Part shown: piece after piece, positions 10,081 to 22,300 of the stretch
How the letters are laid out: each line of letters opens with the position of its first letter
Position numbering within the stretch: the stretch's first letter is position 1
Source: Apus apus
Taxonomy: Eukaryota > Chordata > Aves > Apodiformes > Apodidae
Assembly: GCF_020740795.1 (NCBI RefSeq)
Contig: NC_067290.1
Location: 21,771,001-21,835,000 of the forward strand
Reading direction: 5' to 3'
Length of the DNA stretch: 64,000 nt
Made by a program: the position numbers and the translations under genes
Notes under the pieces: generated by a model
Told to the model about the DNA's origin: nothing
The model's database searches: none
What the model saw: the letters and a program-made list of their open reading frames with translations, nothing else

Positions 10081-13000
10081 ACGGTGGTGCTGGCAGATAT
10101 TCATGTGTGTTCAGTGTTTGAGAGTAACAACATTGTAGAGCTCTGTCGACTTTAGGTTGTTATTTCAGATGCTTAAAGTTTTCATAGAATTTTCCGGGAA
10201 CTGGAGGTAGATTTTAAGAGTAAAGCTGAAATGTTGCATGGAAGACCTCAGCAGTTATAACTGGCTGAAAAGCTGAGAAGGTGTTAATATTATAAACGGT
10301 TTGGACTTGTTAATGCCACATTCAATTTAAATCTGTCTTCTGAGTGCTAGTAGATGATTTTGGACGTGTGAGCCGTTGTGCCTGGTGTTCAGGTGTGTAT
10401 GTGGCTGGGCCGTGCTGAGGGGAGCGAGTGACCTCCATCCTATGGTTTTTGGCCATCGTTTCTCCGTACATTGTGTCTCTTAAAAAGACAGCTTGCTGAC
10501 TGCTCTAAGCCTTGGGCTTTTGCAGAAAAATCTCGCTTCAGACTGAGTTCTGAATAGTTTGGTGGTTTATCTGGAAAGGCGGTTATTTAGCTAATAACAT
10601 GCTGTTTGATTCTGGAAAGAGAGAAGAGTGATTCCTTGTACTCGAAAGGTTCTGGTGGTGGTGAGACTTTTAGTGCTTGTGTAGTGGGGACTGCTCCAGT
10701 GAGTAAAAGATGCAACGTTAAAAAACTGTCTGTATCTTAAATGCTTTATGGTACTTGCTGTTGTCTCCAGAATGTGCAAGGACAAAGGTGCAGTGCTGTC
10801 TGGGTACAATCTGTGGCATTTGCCTTTGAGCAATTCTTTCTAGTGAACCTGTGAGCATAAATACAGTCGGATTGAGTTTAAGTAATAGAGGACACACTGT
10901 CTGCTGAGACAGTCTGTGCTTCAAGGGTAGTGAGAACGCTAGAGAGCACAATAACTTCTCTCCATCCTGGAATGCCATGTTTATAGTGTTACTGCACTTG
11001 CTTAGTAATCAGGAGCTTGAGTTGCAGGTGCTGGTTTCTACCATCTAATTAACAACATCAGAGCACACCTGAGCCCTTTTGTCTTGTGCACCAAACTCTT
11101 TGAAAGAATTAACTTGTTGATCCAAGAAATCATTGCTATTTGTCCTGTAGTGGATGTACTTTGATGTGAAATTTTGCAGAGAATAAGCTAGAAAGAGTTC
11201 TTGTGCAATAAATTCCATATAGGGAAATTTATTTTTATTACTATTTGTAAAAAGCACTTTGAAGAACAATATGTAACTGTTACGCATTGAAGACACTGAA
11301 AAGCAAGAGCAGTGCAAAATCCTAACCATGCCCCAAAGTTCAGAGTGATCTCAAGATGATTACTACTGCAGGACATGACTGCTATCTAAGAACTGTTAGT
11401 ATGAATAGAAAGTAATTCCAGTTCCTCTGGTGCTTTAAGATCACATTGTGATCTACTACGGTTAATAACGTGATGTATAGTATATTAAATTCAAATATAG
11501 ACACTACTAGGCAGTTTAAACTGTCTTCCAGTTTCTTTTAATTTAAGAGGAGCAAGGAAAGGATGTAAAAATGTAGTTCTACAGGTAAAAAGATTTAAAA
11601 ATGCAGAGCATATTTATGTAAACGGTATTCCAAGCCTTTCCAGAGCATATAGATTACAAACAAGTTGCAACACTTCTCTGGGAAAAAAGCTATTAAAATA
11701 ATGAAAAGAATGTTCAACCCTTGTAGTTTAGTAATAATAATATAAAGAAAGCGTGGCAAAGGATGGCAATGCTGTTTCAAGGGCACTGTAAAGGTTTCCT
11801 GGTGTTTGTTGTTATTCTGTGGAAAAGGAAGACATTCAGAATATTGAAATGGGTGTTTTAGGAGAGGTCCTTTTAAAAAATAAATTTTTACTTTTATCTC
11901 TCTGAAAGGGATTGTAAAGCTGCCTTGGAGTCTAGAAACTTTCTTGTGAAAACTTGATCAAAATCTCACTGTTTTTTAGTACACAGAAGTTTGTATGCTA
12001 TATACCTAAGTAATTTGTGAAGTTAGACTGGAGTTTTAAGTGTAGTTTGTAGAAGGTTCACAAAGTGACAAGCGAAAAACCTTTTCCCTAAGGTACTGTT
12101 GCCACTTTATTCCCTTCATCAGCAGTGATACTCACTGAAGGTGGTTACAGCGAAAGTAGCCCTCCTTGCTGTTGTACAAAAGCATAGCAACAGGAAAAGC
12201 CCAGATGGCTGGTGTCCAGAGCTGTGCTTTTCATCAATCAGAAAACAGAATGAGCTCAGGAAAGGCAGAGGGCCCAGGGCTGGGTCCAGCAGCCTTGTGT
12301 AAAGGGCATGGGGATCTTGTCATGTCTGAATATTTCCCAGTGCTGAGGAGCTTGTACTTTGTTTGGAAAAATAAATAATGGTTTAAAAGCCAGATTTTAA
12401 CTAGGCATATACTGCAAGATAGGTCTAAGTATTATGTGTAGATAATGGCTAATAATTTTAATGCTTTTCAATAAGTAACAAAATAAGCAGAAACCCACTG
12501 AAAAAACAAATGAGATCAGGTTGTATCTGAGCTACTGACTGAATACCTAGTACGCTGCAAATGATTTCTGTTCTGTTTTCTTAAACGTTTGTGGAAGTGT
12601 GGAACAAATTATTTGTTTTGAAGAAGCAATACTAACTACAAGTTAGGAAGAGTGTTTCTAAGTAAATGGCATATAGTAAACTGAGTATCTAAATACCTCT
12701 ATTCTAGGATGTTAAAATTTTCTGAAAGCTGATCACTGTATTTATTCTGAAATGGAGATAATTTCTGTCTCTGTTGCTTAGCTTTGCTCAAAAGAACAGT
12801 TCGACTAACATTGTTGAGACCGTTTATATCTGTAACTGAAGTGGAGTTGACTGGCAGGCAGGCTTTGCAGGAGGTAAAGGCAGTGTGGACTAAAACACTT
12901 GATAGCAGTGAGGTCTGAATCCTGTTTTAACCAGAAGGCCTCTACTACAGTCTTCTGCTTTTATATTCTTCTCTAGTTTGTCAGAGAATTGGTTAATAGG

Positions 13001-13849
13001 TAACTGTCCTAACAGCAAAGCTGGAATTAAAGAAGATAAAATAATGTAAAGGAAAAGCCTGTAGAATTGCAGTTATGTTTTGCTTTTTTATTTTTCCACA
13101 TTACTTAAAACAATGTTTAATAGCACTGTATCTTATTTTTTACAACAAAATATTTTCATGTATTCATTTCCTGCTTATAATTAAAAACTTCATACAACAG
13201 TCACTAAATGTCAGCACCTAAATCTTCATAATACTGTTGTTCCGTAGCGCAGTAGTGTAGTGCAGTTTTGTTTTGTTTGGGACCACGATTAGAGATCTTG
13301 CTCTTTATTCAATGTTCTTTTTTTGTCAGTGCAAAATGTTTTAAAGGGGGGATAAACATTTACAGTGCATTGGTAGCAAGGCCATGGTTCTAACATGAAA
13401 CGAATAATTAACATTGGTGTTCATATATTAATAAAGAATACAAGTTTTACGTTTCCCCAACTCAGTTTCTGTTTGCATATGATAATTTCTGAAGCTATCA
13501 CACTCAAATATAAATTAAAAAAAAAACTTAAAACAACTGTGTTTTTAATTAGTGGTAGCTATGTATTTGGGTTTTTTTTAAGCTTTTTTTTTTCCCCAGG
13601 TGATAAATTGAACTGCCTTTATCAGCTGGATACATACTGTAGACCTTTTAAAATATGGACAATTCTAAGCAGTTTGTTAGGATAAAAAATTCAGATATCC
13701 ATTAAGCTTCTTTGAAGAAAAGGACAAATGAAAATAAAAGTCTTCCCCCAATATAGTTTAATGTAAGTAAATTCTTGAACATGGTATTTTTATACAAAGA
13801 TATATTTTAATAATAAATGCCATTCTATTTCTCAGTCAAATATTATGAC
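10081..13849. other. FGD5-NR2C2 intergenic segment, right part
   Basis: AT-rich. No protein-coding exon or CR1 copy recognised. A plus-strand pyrimidine tract ending ccccag at about 13599 is a strong acceptor-like site (see findings). Otherwise nothing supported. Confidence 0.45.
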
Positions 13850-15175
13850 AAATACAGGACACAAACCATTTTATTGCAATGATTAGTACACCACGTCTTA
13901 ACCTTTATAAAAAGACAAAACACTAAAACCAAAAAGAAATTCCAACCCTCACCCAAACAAAAAATAAAAAAAACCCCAAAACAACAGAAAAACAACCCCA
14001 AAACTCCAGAGATTTACATCCTCAGCTGGTGTAAAGCAGCAGATCATCTTTGAAGGCCTACAGACACTTGTCTGCTGAGAATCCAGCCCTGGAGATGTAG
14101 TGCACAGCAGAAGTCTGATGTAAGAGGCATGCAGCCACAGGAGTTCAGAGCACTCCAGGGAGCAGGTTCAGACAAGTGCATTTCAGCCCACCAGCACATT
14201 TCAGTGGTGTGCTGGTTTATGGATTGAACTTCTGATGACATTTTTCATAAAAAGAACAGCAGAAGCAACAGGACCTTTGAAAAATAGACTATTTAAATAG
14301 ATGATAAAAATCTTAACACTACTAGGTAGACTAGTGTTAAATAAAAACTGTAGGCTTATAATAAATTAAAAATTACCTTTGGGTTTGAGTCTGATGCAGT
14401 GTTTAGGGAGAAGTGATATAATTCAATGTCTGGATTTCTAGAGCTGATGGAATGCATTTCAAAGTACTGTAGTAGTATGAAATAGAAGCCTTTAATATAA
14501 ATTATACAGTAATCTGTGTAAAATTATAAATTGACAGTAATTATCCTGGATCATAGCCAATGAAGTGTTGGTAGACCAGGTAAATTGAATGTGTTGTTCG
14601 TTCATTTTCTGTGGAAGCAATTTAGTGTATGCAGGGCATAATTTCATGTTGACATTTGTTAATGGATGAGAAATCAGGCCACAGAACTCCTTAGAAACAT
14701 GAAATAATGAAACTGTAGTTCAATAAAAATAATAAAGTGCTTTAAATGAGCATTTGTTGTTTACTATATTGTTTCTCATTTCGTAGTAGACATCAAAAAC
14801 AACCCAGTGAAGTATGATAGTGCTCTAGAGTAAGTAAAACTGAGCCTGTAACTTACTGTAGTCAGTATTTCCATGTGTTTTCTTGTCTTGATGTTAGATT
14901 TAGTTTAATGTGGGATCAGAGGAGAAGCTTATAGTACAGGTTGAACTTGCACAGACACAAAGACCACCATAAATATTCTCTATTTTAAAGTTTCCTTTTG
15001 CAAAAATGTGGATGTAAGAAGAAGGAAGCAAAAAGAGCAATCTGGAAACAGTTCATATCCAGTGTACGTAGCCAGTTTGCCTGAAATGCACTGTTCAGTT
15101 TTGTAAGAGAGAAGAGGTTTGCCAGGAATGTATAGAAATTTGAGAATTTATTCCAAGTCCATTGAGTAATAGCTG
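13850..15175 (-). other. FGD5: FGD5 3' untranslated region (estimated extent)
   Basis: Sequence following the FGD5 stop on the minus strand. A minus-strand AATAAA (13875-13870) is followed by GT-rich sequence, a plausible cleavage site giving a 3' UTR of about 1.3 kb. Another AATAAA occurs only 24 nt after the stop (15152-15147), and further ones lie beyond (for example near 13090), so the end is uncertain. It includes an A/C-rich simple tract at about 13920-14010. Confidence 0.4.
13870..13875 (-). terminator. candidate FGD5 polyadenylation signal
   Basis: AATAAA on the minus strand in the context GCAATAAAATGGTTTGTGTC, with a GT-rich element downstream. It was chosen over other AATAAA matches by distance from the stop and downstream context only. 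Confidence 0.35.
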
Positions 15176-15212
15176 CTATAATATGGATGCTTCTTCCATG
15201 GCTTCAATCCAC
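15176..15212 (-). CDS. FGD5: FGD5 terminal coding exon and stop
   Basis: Acceptor tgcccttttcag. It encodes (R)WIEAMEEASIL followed by TAG at 15178-15176. WIEAM is the PH2 closing helix with its conserved tryptophan, so the natural C-terminus of FGD5 is intact. Confidence 0.96.
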
Positions 15213-18200
15213 CTGAAAAGGGCAGGAAAGAAAAAGTGGTACTTATAAAATTATGTACATTTCAAGAGTATATGTATTTTAAGAGCATAAAGCCCGAAGA
15301 GAACTGTATTGGCCATCCCAGCTCCCAGATTGATGCAGGAAACTTGGTAGTACTATGACTGGTGTTCTATGACAACCTTTAGCAGTAAGTTATTGTAAAA
15401 TATCAAAGATAGTACAAGGGCTGTCTTAGAGTAGGAATGATGAAAACACTGAACTATGTTTAAAAGCAACAAAATCTCCCATAAACACTAATTTCTTTCC
15501 CTGTGTGTCACCAGGTGCTGGCATTTTTATTACTAGTTCCATTATTTATTATGTAGAAGCAGTAGCGTTAGAATGGGAAATCTAAACAATTATTTGTTGA
15601 TGAGGAAGCTGAGAGATAGACAAACAGCACGGAAGTCAGAAGTTTGTGTGCAGTAACACCATTTGACAGACTTCTGGGCATGGCTCTTAAGACTCAGCTT
15701 CCTCTTTATCTACACAAGGGAGCAAACTCTACTTGCCAAGGCAGCTGAAAAGCACTGGCTAGATTTTTAATGTTGCCCAGGCCAGTCACAGGCATTGGGC
15801 TTAATCAACACTCTGAAAGCTGTTGGTTTCCTGTAATGAAGGCATTCTGAAGGGAAGGAAGGGTAAAGCCCTGTGTAAGCCTTTGGAGCTGGACACTGGC
15901 CAGCGTGGAAGCCCATCCCTGTTACCTCTGTGCTGAATTGTTGTCCTCTGCTCGGAAGCTATAGAAGAGAGTCTGCTTGTGGTACAGATGGAAAACTGGA
16001 TCCGTACTTCCTTCCTCCTTTTCTGGGGCAATGGTGAAACCCAGCAAAGGCAAACTTTCTGTGGCAACTTTGTCCTGAAAGCAAACAAGAAATTAACAAA
16101 AAATTAGAGAGAGGGTTTTTAACAGTTTGAGGCTCTTTCTGGTAATGATATGACCAAACAGTAAGATAACCCTTCTTTGGGATGCAAAGCAGTGGTGTGA
16201 ATCTTCTGCTGGATTGGTGGCTCTTGCCTAACCAGGAGTGGTGCCTGTGCACGAGTTCATCTAGTCTTAGTCCTGAACTTGAACACCACCCTTGAAAGTA
16301 CAATTCTTTGTGATCATCCACATGGCAAGGAAGGTCAAATTAGCCATTACTCTTAATTGCTACATTTGACATAAGGGTCCAGGAGGCGAACTAGAGGTTA
16401 TTGGGAGTATGGGAGACAGTACAGCAACAGTTCTGAAAGCCTGAGACTTGCTTCCAGTTCTGTTTTTTTCAACGACTTTTATTTGCTGAGTGCAAGTAGT
16501 AGTCTTTTTGGTACCTTGTAATTTCCTTTTTATAGCACTATCAACTTTTTAATTATCTGCATTGTCTAAAACAGCACATTTGCTTTCCGAAATGCTTCTT
16601 TGATATTTCTGAGCTGGTAATGCAATTAATGGTTAATTTACTCCCAATAAACATTATGAATTTTGCTTGCCATACAATGCTTTGTACGACTAAAACAATA
16701 AGCCTTAATCCAGTTGCAGTTTAGCTCTGAGAGCTGCAGTTTTGATTGCTGTTTTTAGATGATGTTTTCTGTATGTGTGTGTTGCCTTTGCCTCTGCTAT
16801 AGAAGCTAAATTGCAAAACAGGAATGCAAAATGTCATTAGCCATCCATTGTTTTTTGATGCAGAATCACACAGATTCCCTATTGTTGAACCAGAAATGAT
16901 CATTTATAAGGCTAGCAGAGGTAAGGTAAATGTATTGGATATAAAATATGGTGCTAATACTCTGAATTTCCGGCCAAATCATGAACGCTGTTGGGCCTCA
17001 ATCTCCTAGTCTTTTTAAAGGGGATAATGATGTTTTATGCAGCCACTGCAGTGGTGATGAAAGCTTAAATAATTGATGTTGCAGAAGTGTTCTGAATGCT
17101 TAAAGAACCAAATATTGCTAGTACAATAGTTCTTGCATTCTATGTCCTTTGTTCAGCAAAATGAATGTTTATGCTTCTGCTTATGAAATCTGTCAGTTAT
17201 AAAATTTATATCAAACTTAGTTAGATTTTATTTGTATTGAAGCTGTTCACAAAGGTGAGGAAATGAAAATAAGAAAAGGGACTAGGAAGAGACAAAATAC
17301 ATAAAAATGATCCAGTTGATATCCAGTCTCCTTGGCTGTAAGGAGAAGCTTAGGCATTATTCTCACCTCTGCAGACTGCCTTCTGTCTTTCCCTGTTGGT
17401 ACCAGTAGGACAAATATCTACCCTTTATACTTGCAAAACGACAGGATTCTCCTCCCCACAAGAAATGGATCATAGCATCATCTGTCTGCAGAGTATCTGG
17501 CAGTTACCAGGTGCACCAGAGAACACCTGAGCACCTTGAAGTCTTTAGGTGTATATACATAGACTAAGGGTCACAGCAGTTGACAGTTTATAGCAGAGTG
17601 AACAGCATGAAATCAAACAATGAAGGACATTTTGAAGAGGGCTGCTGAGGTGCAGTGAGGGCTGTGCCTCAGTCCCTCAGCCAAGGGCAGCCCCTGGGGC
17701 TCAGGCAGTTAGGACCAAGGGTCCAGAAGGTAGGCAGTTGTGAGAACTGCCATTTACACCTTTCTCACTTACTTGTGCTGCCTGTAGGGAATAAAGAAAG
17801 AAACTTGGATAGGAAACTGTTTCAAGTCAGACTGCACAGTACCTCGTTTGCTATGTAGGTGTAGAGGACTTTGCCTTTGATAACAAACCAGCGTTTCTTC
17901 CAGTGTCTTTTGCCTCTCTTACATCTGCTGAGGTAACCACTGATGGTAGCTCCCTCTCCTGAAGCTGCCACCTGGAGCAGGGTAGGAAAAATCAGGAGTT
18001 GTAACAACAAAGGTTTTTTTTCCCCTGCAGATTATGCATGTTTGCATCACATCAGACAACCAGGTCTATGTCCATGAAACCGAAAGGAAACCATTAAAAA
18101 TATTGAGACAGAAAAAAAAATAAGCATGGTATTATGGTTCTTTTTAACAGTTTAAAGATTTCTGGTTAAACTTAGTTCTCAGTAACTGATGGAAAATACC

Positions 18201-19277
18201 CACTTGAGTTGTTGTTGTTGAGGTCAGCAGGTTTACAGTTATGTTCTGAGAAGCCAAACTTGTCCCTTTCCCCGTGTCTATTTTTTTTTTTCCAGTATAT
18301 TAAAAGTACATGCTTCCAAAAGAGAATTATAGCATTGTGGCTGAACACTTTTCGGATGTGGGTATATTTAGGATTTTGCAATGGTTTTATATAAATGTAT
18401 GTTAATCGCTTGACAATCACACTCTGCAGAACAGAAATGTTCGAGGACCTTGGTAAATCAAGTTAGAAAAAAGTTATAGAACAATGATATTGTGAGGGTT
18501 CATATTAATAAATATCTGCTGCCTCCTTGTGGATAGAAAGCCAATGTTTTTTTCCTAATGGGGCTGAAATTTTGCTTGCTGGTTCTTTCAGTATTCAATT
18601 TATGTGGTTGTATTATATGCTTTTATCTTTGGCGTAACATCAGCTCAGCACAACTCGACTACAATGAGTTCAGCAAGATGTCTGCATCCTGTTCTCTTTA
18701 ATACAACCATAAATACCTGCTGGTTTCAGTGAAATGGGAGTACCTTCCTGTGCGTTTGAGTTCAATGGGCAACTTACCTACCTAGACTAACGAACACGAT
18801 TGGCGTCTTGTACTTGGAAAAAAAACTAAAATAGCTGAAGAAATCCCAGCCCTATTGAAATTGGTGGGAATTTTATTTGTTCATGTTGGTGGGAACAAGA
18901 TTTTACCCATTTAATTGGAAACAGTTTAGTTTGAGCTGGAGGGAAAATGCCTGATTCAACTTGTATGCTTCTGAACTGATGACCAGTCCCTAAGTAAGTG
19001 ATACTTTATTTCTCTTGAAATCAGAAGTAAGTCTTGTCAAAAAAGGTAACTGGTCAACAGGGTATCATGCACTGTTTAGTCCTGTCATTGTCTGTGATCT
19101 GCCTTGTACTGTCTGGAACTTTGAAGTCATCTTAGTTTTCTAAAGACTTCAGCCTGTTGAGCAAAATTTAATTTAAGTATGCTGTTCTAATTGAGTTTCT
19201 CAGAGGGACCAGGAAGCTTCTATGGTATCTTCAGAGCTCAAAGTCTTTTGTATTTTAAACACTATTGTGGAAAACAG

Positions 19278-19308
<31 letters not shown>

Positions 19309-22300
19309 AAAAATGTGCATGATAAAAGTAGACCAGGGTATGTGCTGAGCCCATTGCACACAGAGTAACTAATAAATGTAGCTGCTGAAGTACAAGCACA
19401 TTCATCTCTGCTGTTCCTTGCCTTTCTCAGGCAGCTTGATCCTACCTCCGTAAGAGCAGAAGGGATCTTCTTCTGTTTCTTAAAAGATGAATAATGAATA
19501 TTGTGGAAGACAGAGGAGAAAGCACTGCTTGAACACCTGGATGAAGTTGGAGGGAAGCTCATACTTAGTGGTCGCTCTGTAAGATTAAGAAAAGGAAGGG
19601 GGAAATGGATGAATTGGTTCATATCAGACTAGGGGTATGAGACACAAAATACACTAATGCAAGTGACTAAGGAAAATGCAGTGCCTCCTTCATAGCCAGT
19701 TTTTATTTTAGCTTTCCTTTCAAATCACCCCTGTAAGTCTGATTAGATGGGCTGATCTCATAGCACCCTAGATTAATGGTAATAACCTACAGCTACTTGA
19801 AAGAAGCCTTCAGAAACATTGACAAAGCACAAAATGCAACTTGTTTTATTCTAATTTAAAATTTACATTAAGCAAATGGCTTTTCCATAGCGCCTTTGCA
19901 GGAGAGATTCACTAATGGGACACTAGTTCTGTATGAACCACTCTTGAGTTCTGCATGAGAGAGAGTTGTTCTGTCAATTTTCCATTAACCCCTCTTGTCT
20001 GAGTTCATGGTCTTACTTCTGGCAACACACATTAGTTGGAAGTTCTTAGTAAAGCACAGCATTGTTTTAGCACAAACTGGAGTTACCACTTCTTGGACAG
20101 TGGCTTGGGGATGCTTTTTTAGCTGCTGTGGCAGCATCCATTCATGTCATTGCCTGGGCAGTAAGTTTCTGTAATCAGGATGGAAAAACTAAACTTCGTT
20201 TGTCTGCACCTTCATCCTTTACAATATGATGTGCCTCCTTTTAGAGATTGTCTACAGGAATAATTGTGCAAGAACATTATTTCCTGTTTATTCTCTGTTC
20301 ATATGTTTGTAACCATGTAACCTCTGTGTGTGTGTCCCCCTTACATTTGGTTTGGATGTGAAAAGGGACTTTTATAGTAGGACAATAATACAGGGTTTTG
20401 GTTAAGCAGTAGCTCTTCTGCTTTGAATTCAGGCTTTCATCTGTAACCAGATTAACTCCCCATGTAGAAGAGCTCTTAGTGACTCTGCACTTGACCTCAC
20501 CATTTCTTTTTGTAAAAGCTACACGTGGATGTGGACAGTGAGGAACTGTAAAGCCATTATTTTAATTTAATGGATAATTCATTAGAAATTATGAGGAAGA
20601 TCTATCACCTACAATTAATCACGGAACACTTCAATTAGAGGGGGCCTACAGTGATCATCTAGTCCAACTGCCTGACCAGTTCCAAAGTTAAAGCTTGTTA
20701 TTAAGGGCTCTGTCCAAATGTCTCTTAAACACTGTCAGGCTTGGGGCATGGACCACTTCTAGAAAGCCTGTTGATGTGTCTGACCACCCTCTGGGTAAAG
20801 AAATATTTCCTCTTGTCAGAACCTCCCCTGATGAAGCTTTGGCTTCCTGTCACTGGATACCAGGGAGGAGAGATCAGCACCTTGCTCTCTCCACTTTCCC
20901 TCCTCAGGAAATTGTGGAGAGGTCACCCCTCAGCCTCCTTTTCTTCAAACTAGACCAACCCCATGTTCCCAGCTGCTCCTCATAGGACACAGTTTTTATC
21001 ATTCCAGTTTATCAAAAGGCCAAGGGGAGCCCTCAGAGAACCTGGCTTGCTAACACAGTGTTAGCTGCCATTACAGCCTGGCTCTCCTGGGACCTCCATA
21101 CACATGCCTCAGGCTTGAAATGAGAAAAGCTTTTTAACAAAACACAACGTGGTAGACTGATACTAAAGCCTACCCATTTTACAGGCAGGAAATGGGTTTA
21201 TCAGTTTAGCTAAGAATGAAGGAACCCTACCTCTTTTCCTAAGTTCCACATAACAGCTATCACAGACTTTGGCTGCTTGATCTTTGAGGTACTTCATAGG
21301 GTACTTGTTTCTTGAACAATTTCGACATACAATCTGTTCCAGCAAGGAGAGATGCATGTTAATATAATTTAAATTTATATATATGCACATACAAAACAAA
21401 ATCTTAGATGTGGCTGGGAGAGGAAGATAGATTGTGGACCAGATATGACTCTCCTAAAACTGTGGCAGTCAGGGGAAGTACTGACTGAAGTGTGATTGCT
21501 CTGGGTTTACACTGTTGAAAGCCAAGCAAAATTGATCACTGTATTAGGTTGCACACCATTGCTGTGCCTGTCTCCCCAGGAATCTTCCCTAATACTGAAT
21601 CACAGAGATACCGCTTTAATATTACTTCAGTTTTCATAACTTTGTTAGTAATAACGTTTTTCCCACTATCCCTGTCTAGGTACAGGTTGATTTTTCTCTG
21701 TGGAATTAGAAAAAAAAGATCAAGTAAATGCTTTTTCATATTAGCAAAAATATTGGTAGCTTGATTAAAAAAAAAACAAACAAACAAAAAAACTCCAAAA
21801 AACCAGTGAGGCTAAAAGGCAGCCATGGTTTAAAACTGGACTGCAGGTTTATTTGTATAAACAAATTTCTACAGTCAGTGCTAAAGGGACAAAAAACCAA
21901 GAAAGTTTATATTCCATTGGCTTTAGGGCAAAAGGTAGCAGCTTTTCACTGCAGCACAGAGGAAACCCCCTTTGGTCAGGCACCAAGTTGTGGTCTGAGT
22001 TTCTTCCCTTTTGGAAGCTAACTTCTCAAGCTGCTCCTAGGGTCAGGACATGGACTTAGATGTGCTACTGCTCTGGGTCCAGAACACAGCCTGTATCTTT
22101 AGTGTATTGCTTCATTGTTTCTAGAGTTAGATGTTTATCATATGCAGCTGGGCTCAGCAGCAATTGCCCTCCAGGCCTTCAACAGCTGGCCTTTGGGAAT
22201 TAAACTGACCCTTGGGGGAAGGTTACTGCTGAAACTCAATACAATTACCAGAGTAATTGTAAACCTAATTATCTAATTTAGCAAAACACTAACAGGTTCT

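Noticed and set aside
9507..10104. Open frames of 128-191 codons in CpG island 2
   Set aside because: Five overlapping frames are open for the same compositional reason. None has recognisable motifs.
13240..13320. tRNA-Val-like text gttccgtagcgcagtag
   Set aside because: Resembles a tRNA 5' half with an A box, but no T-arm/B box (GGTTCGA-type) or matching acceptor stem follows.
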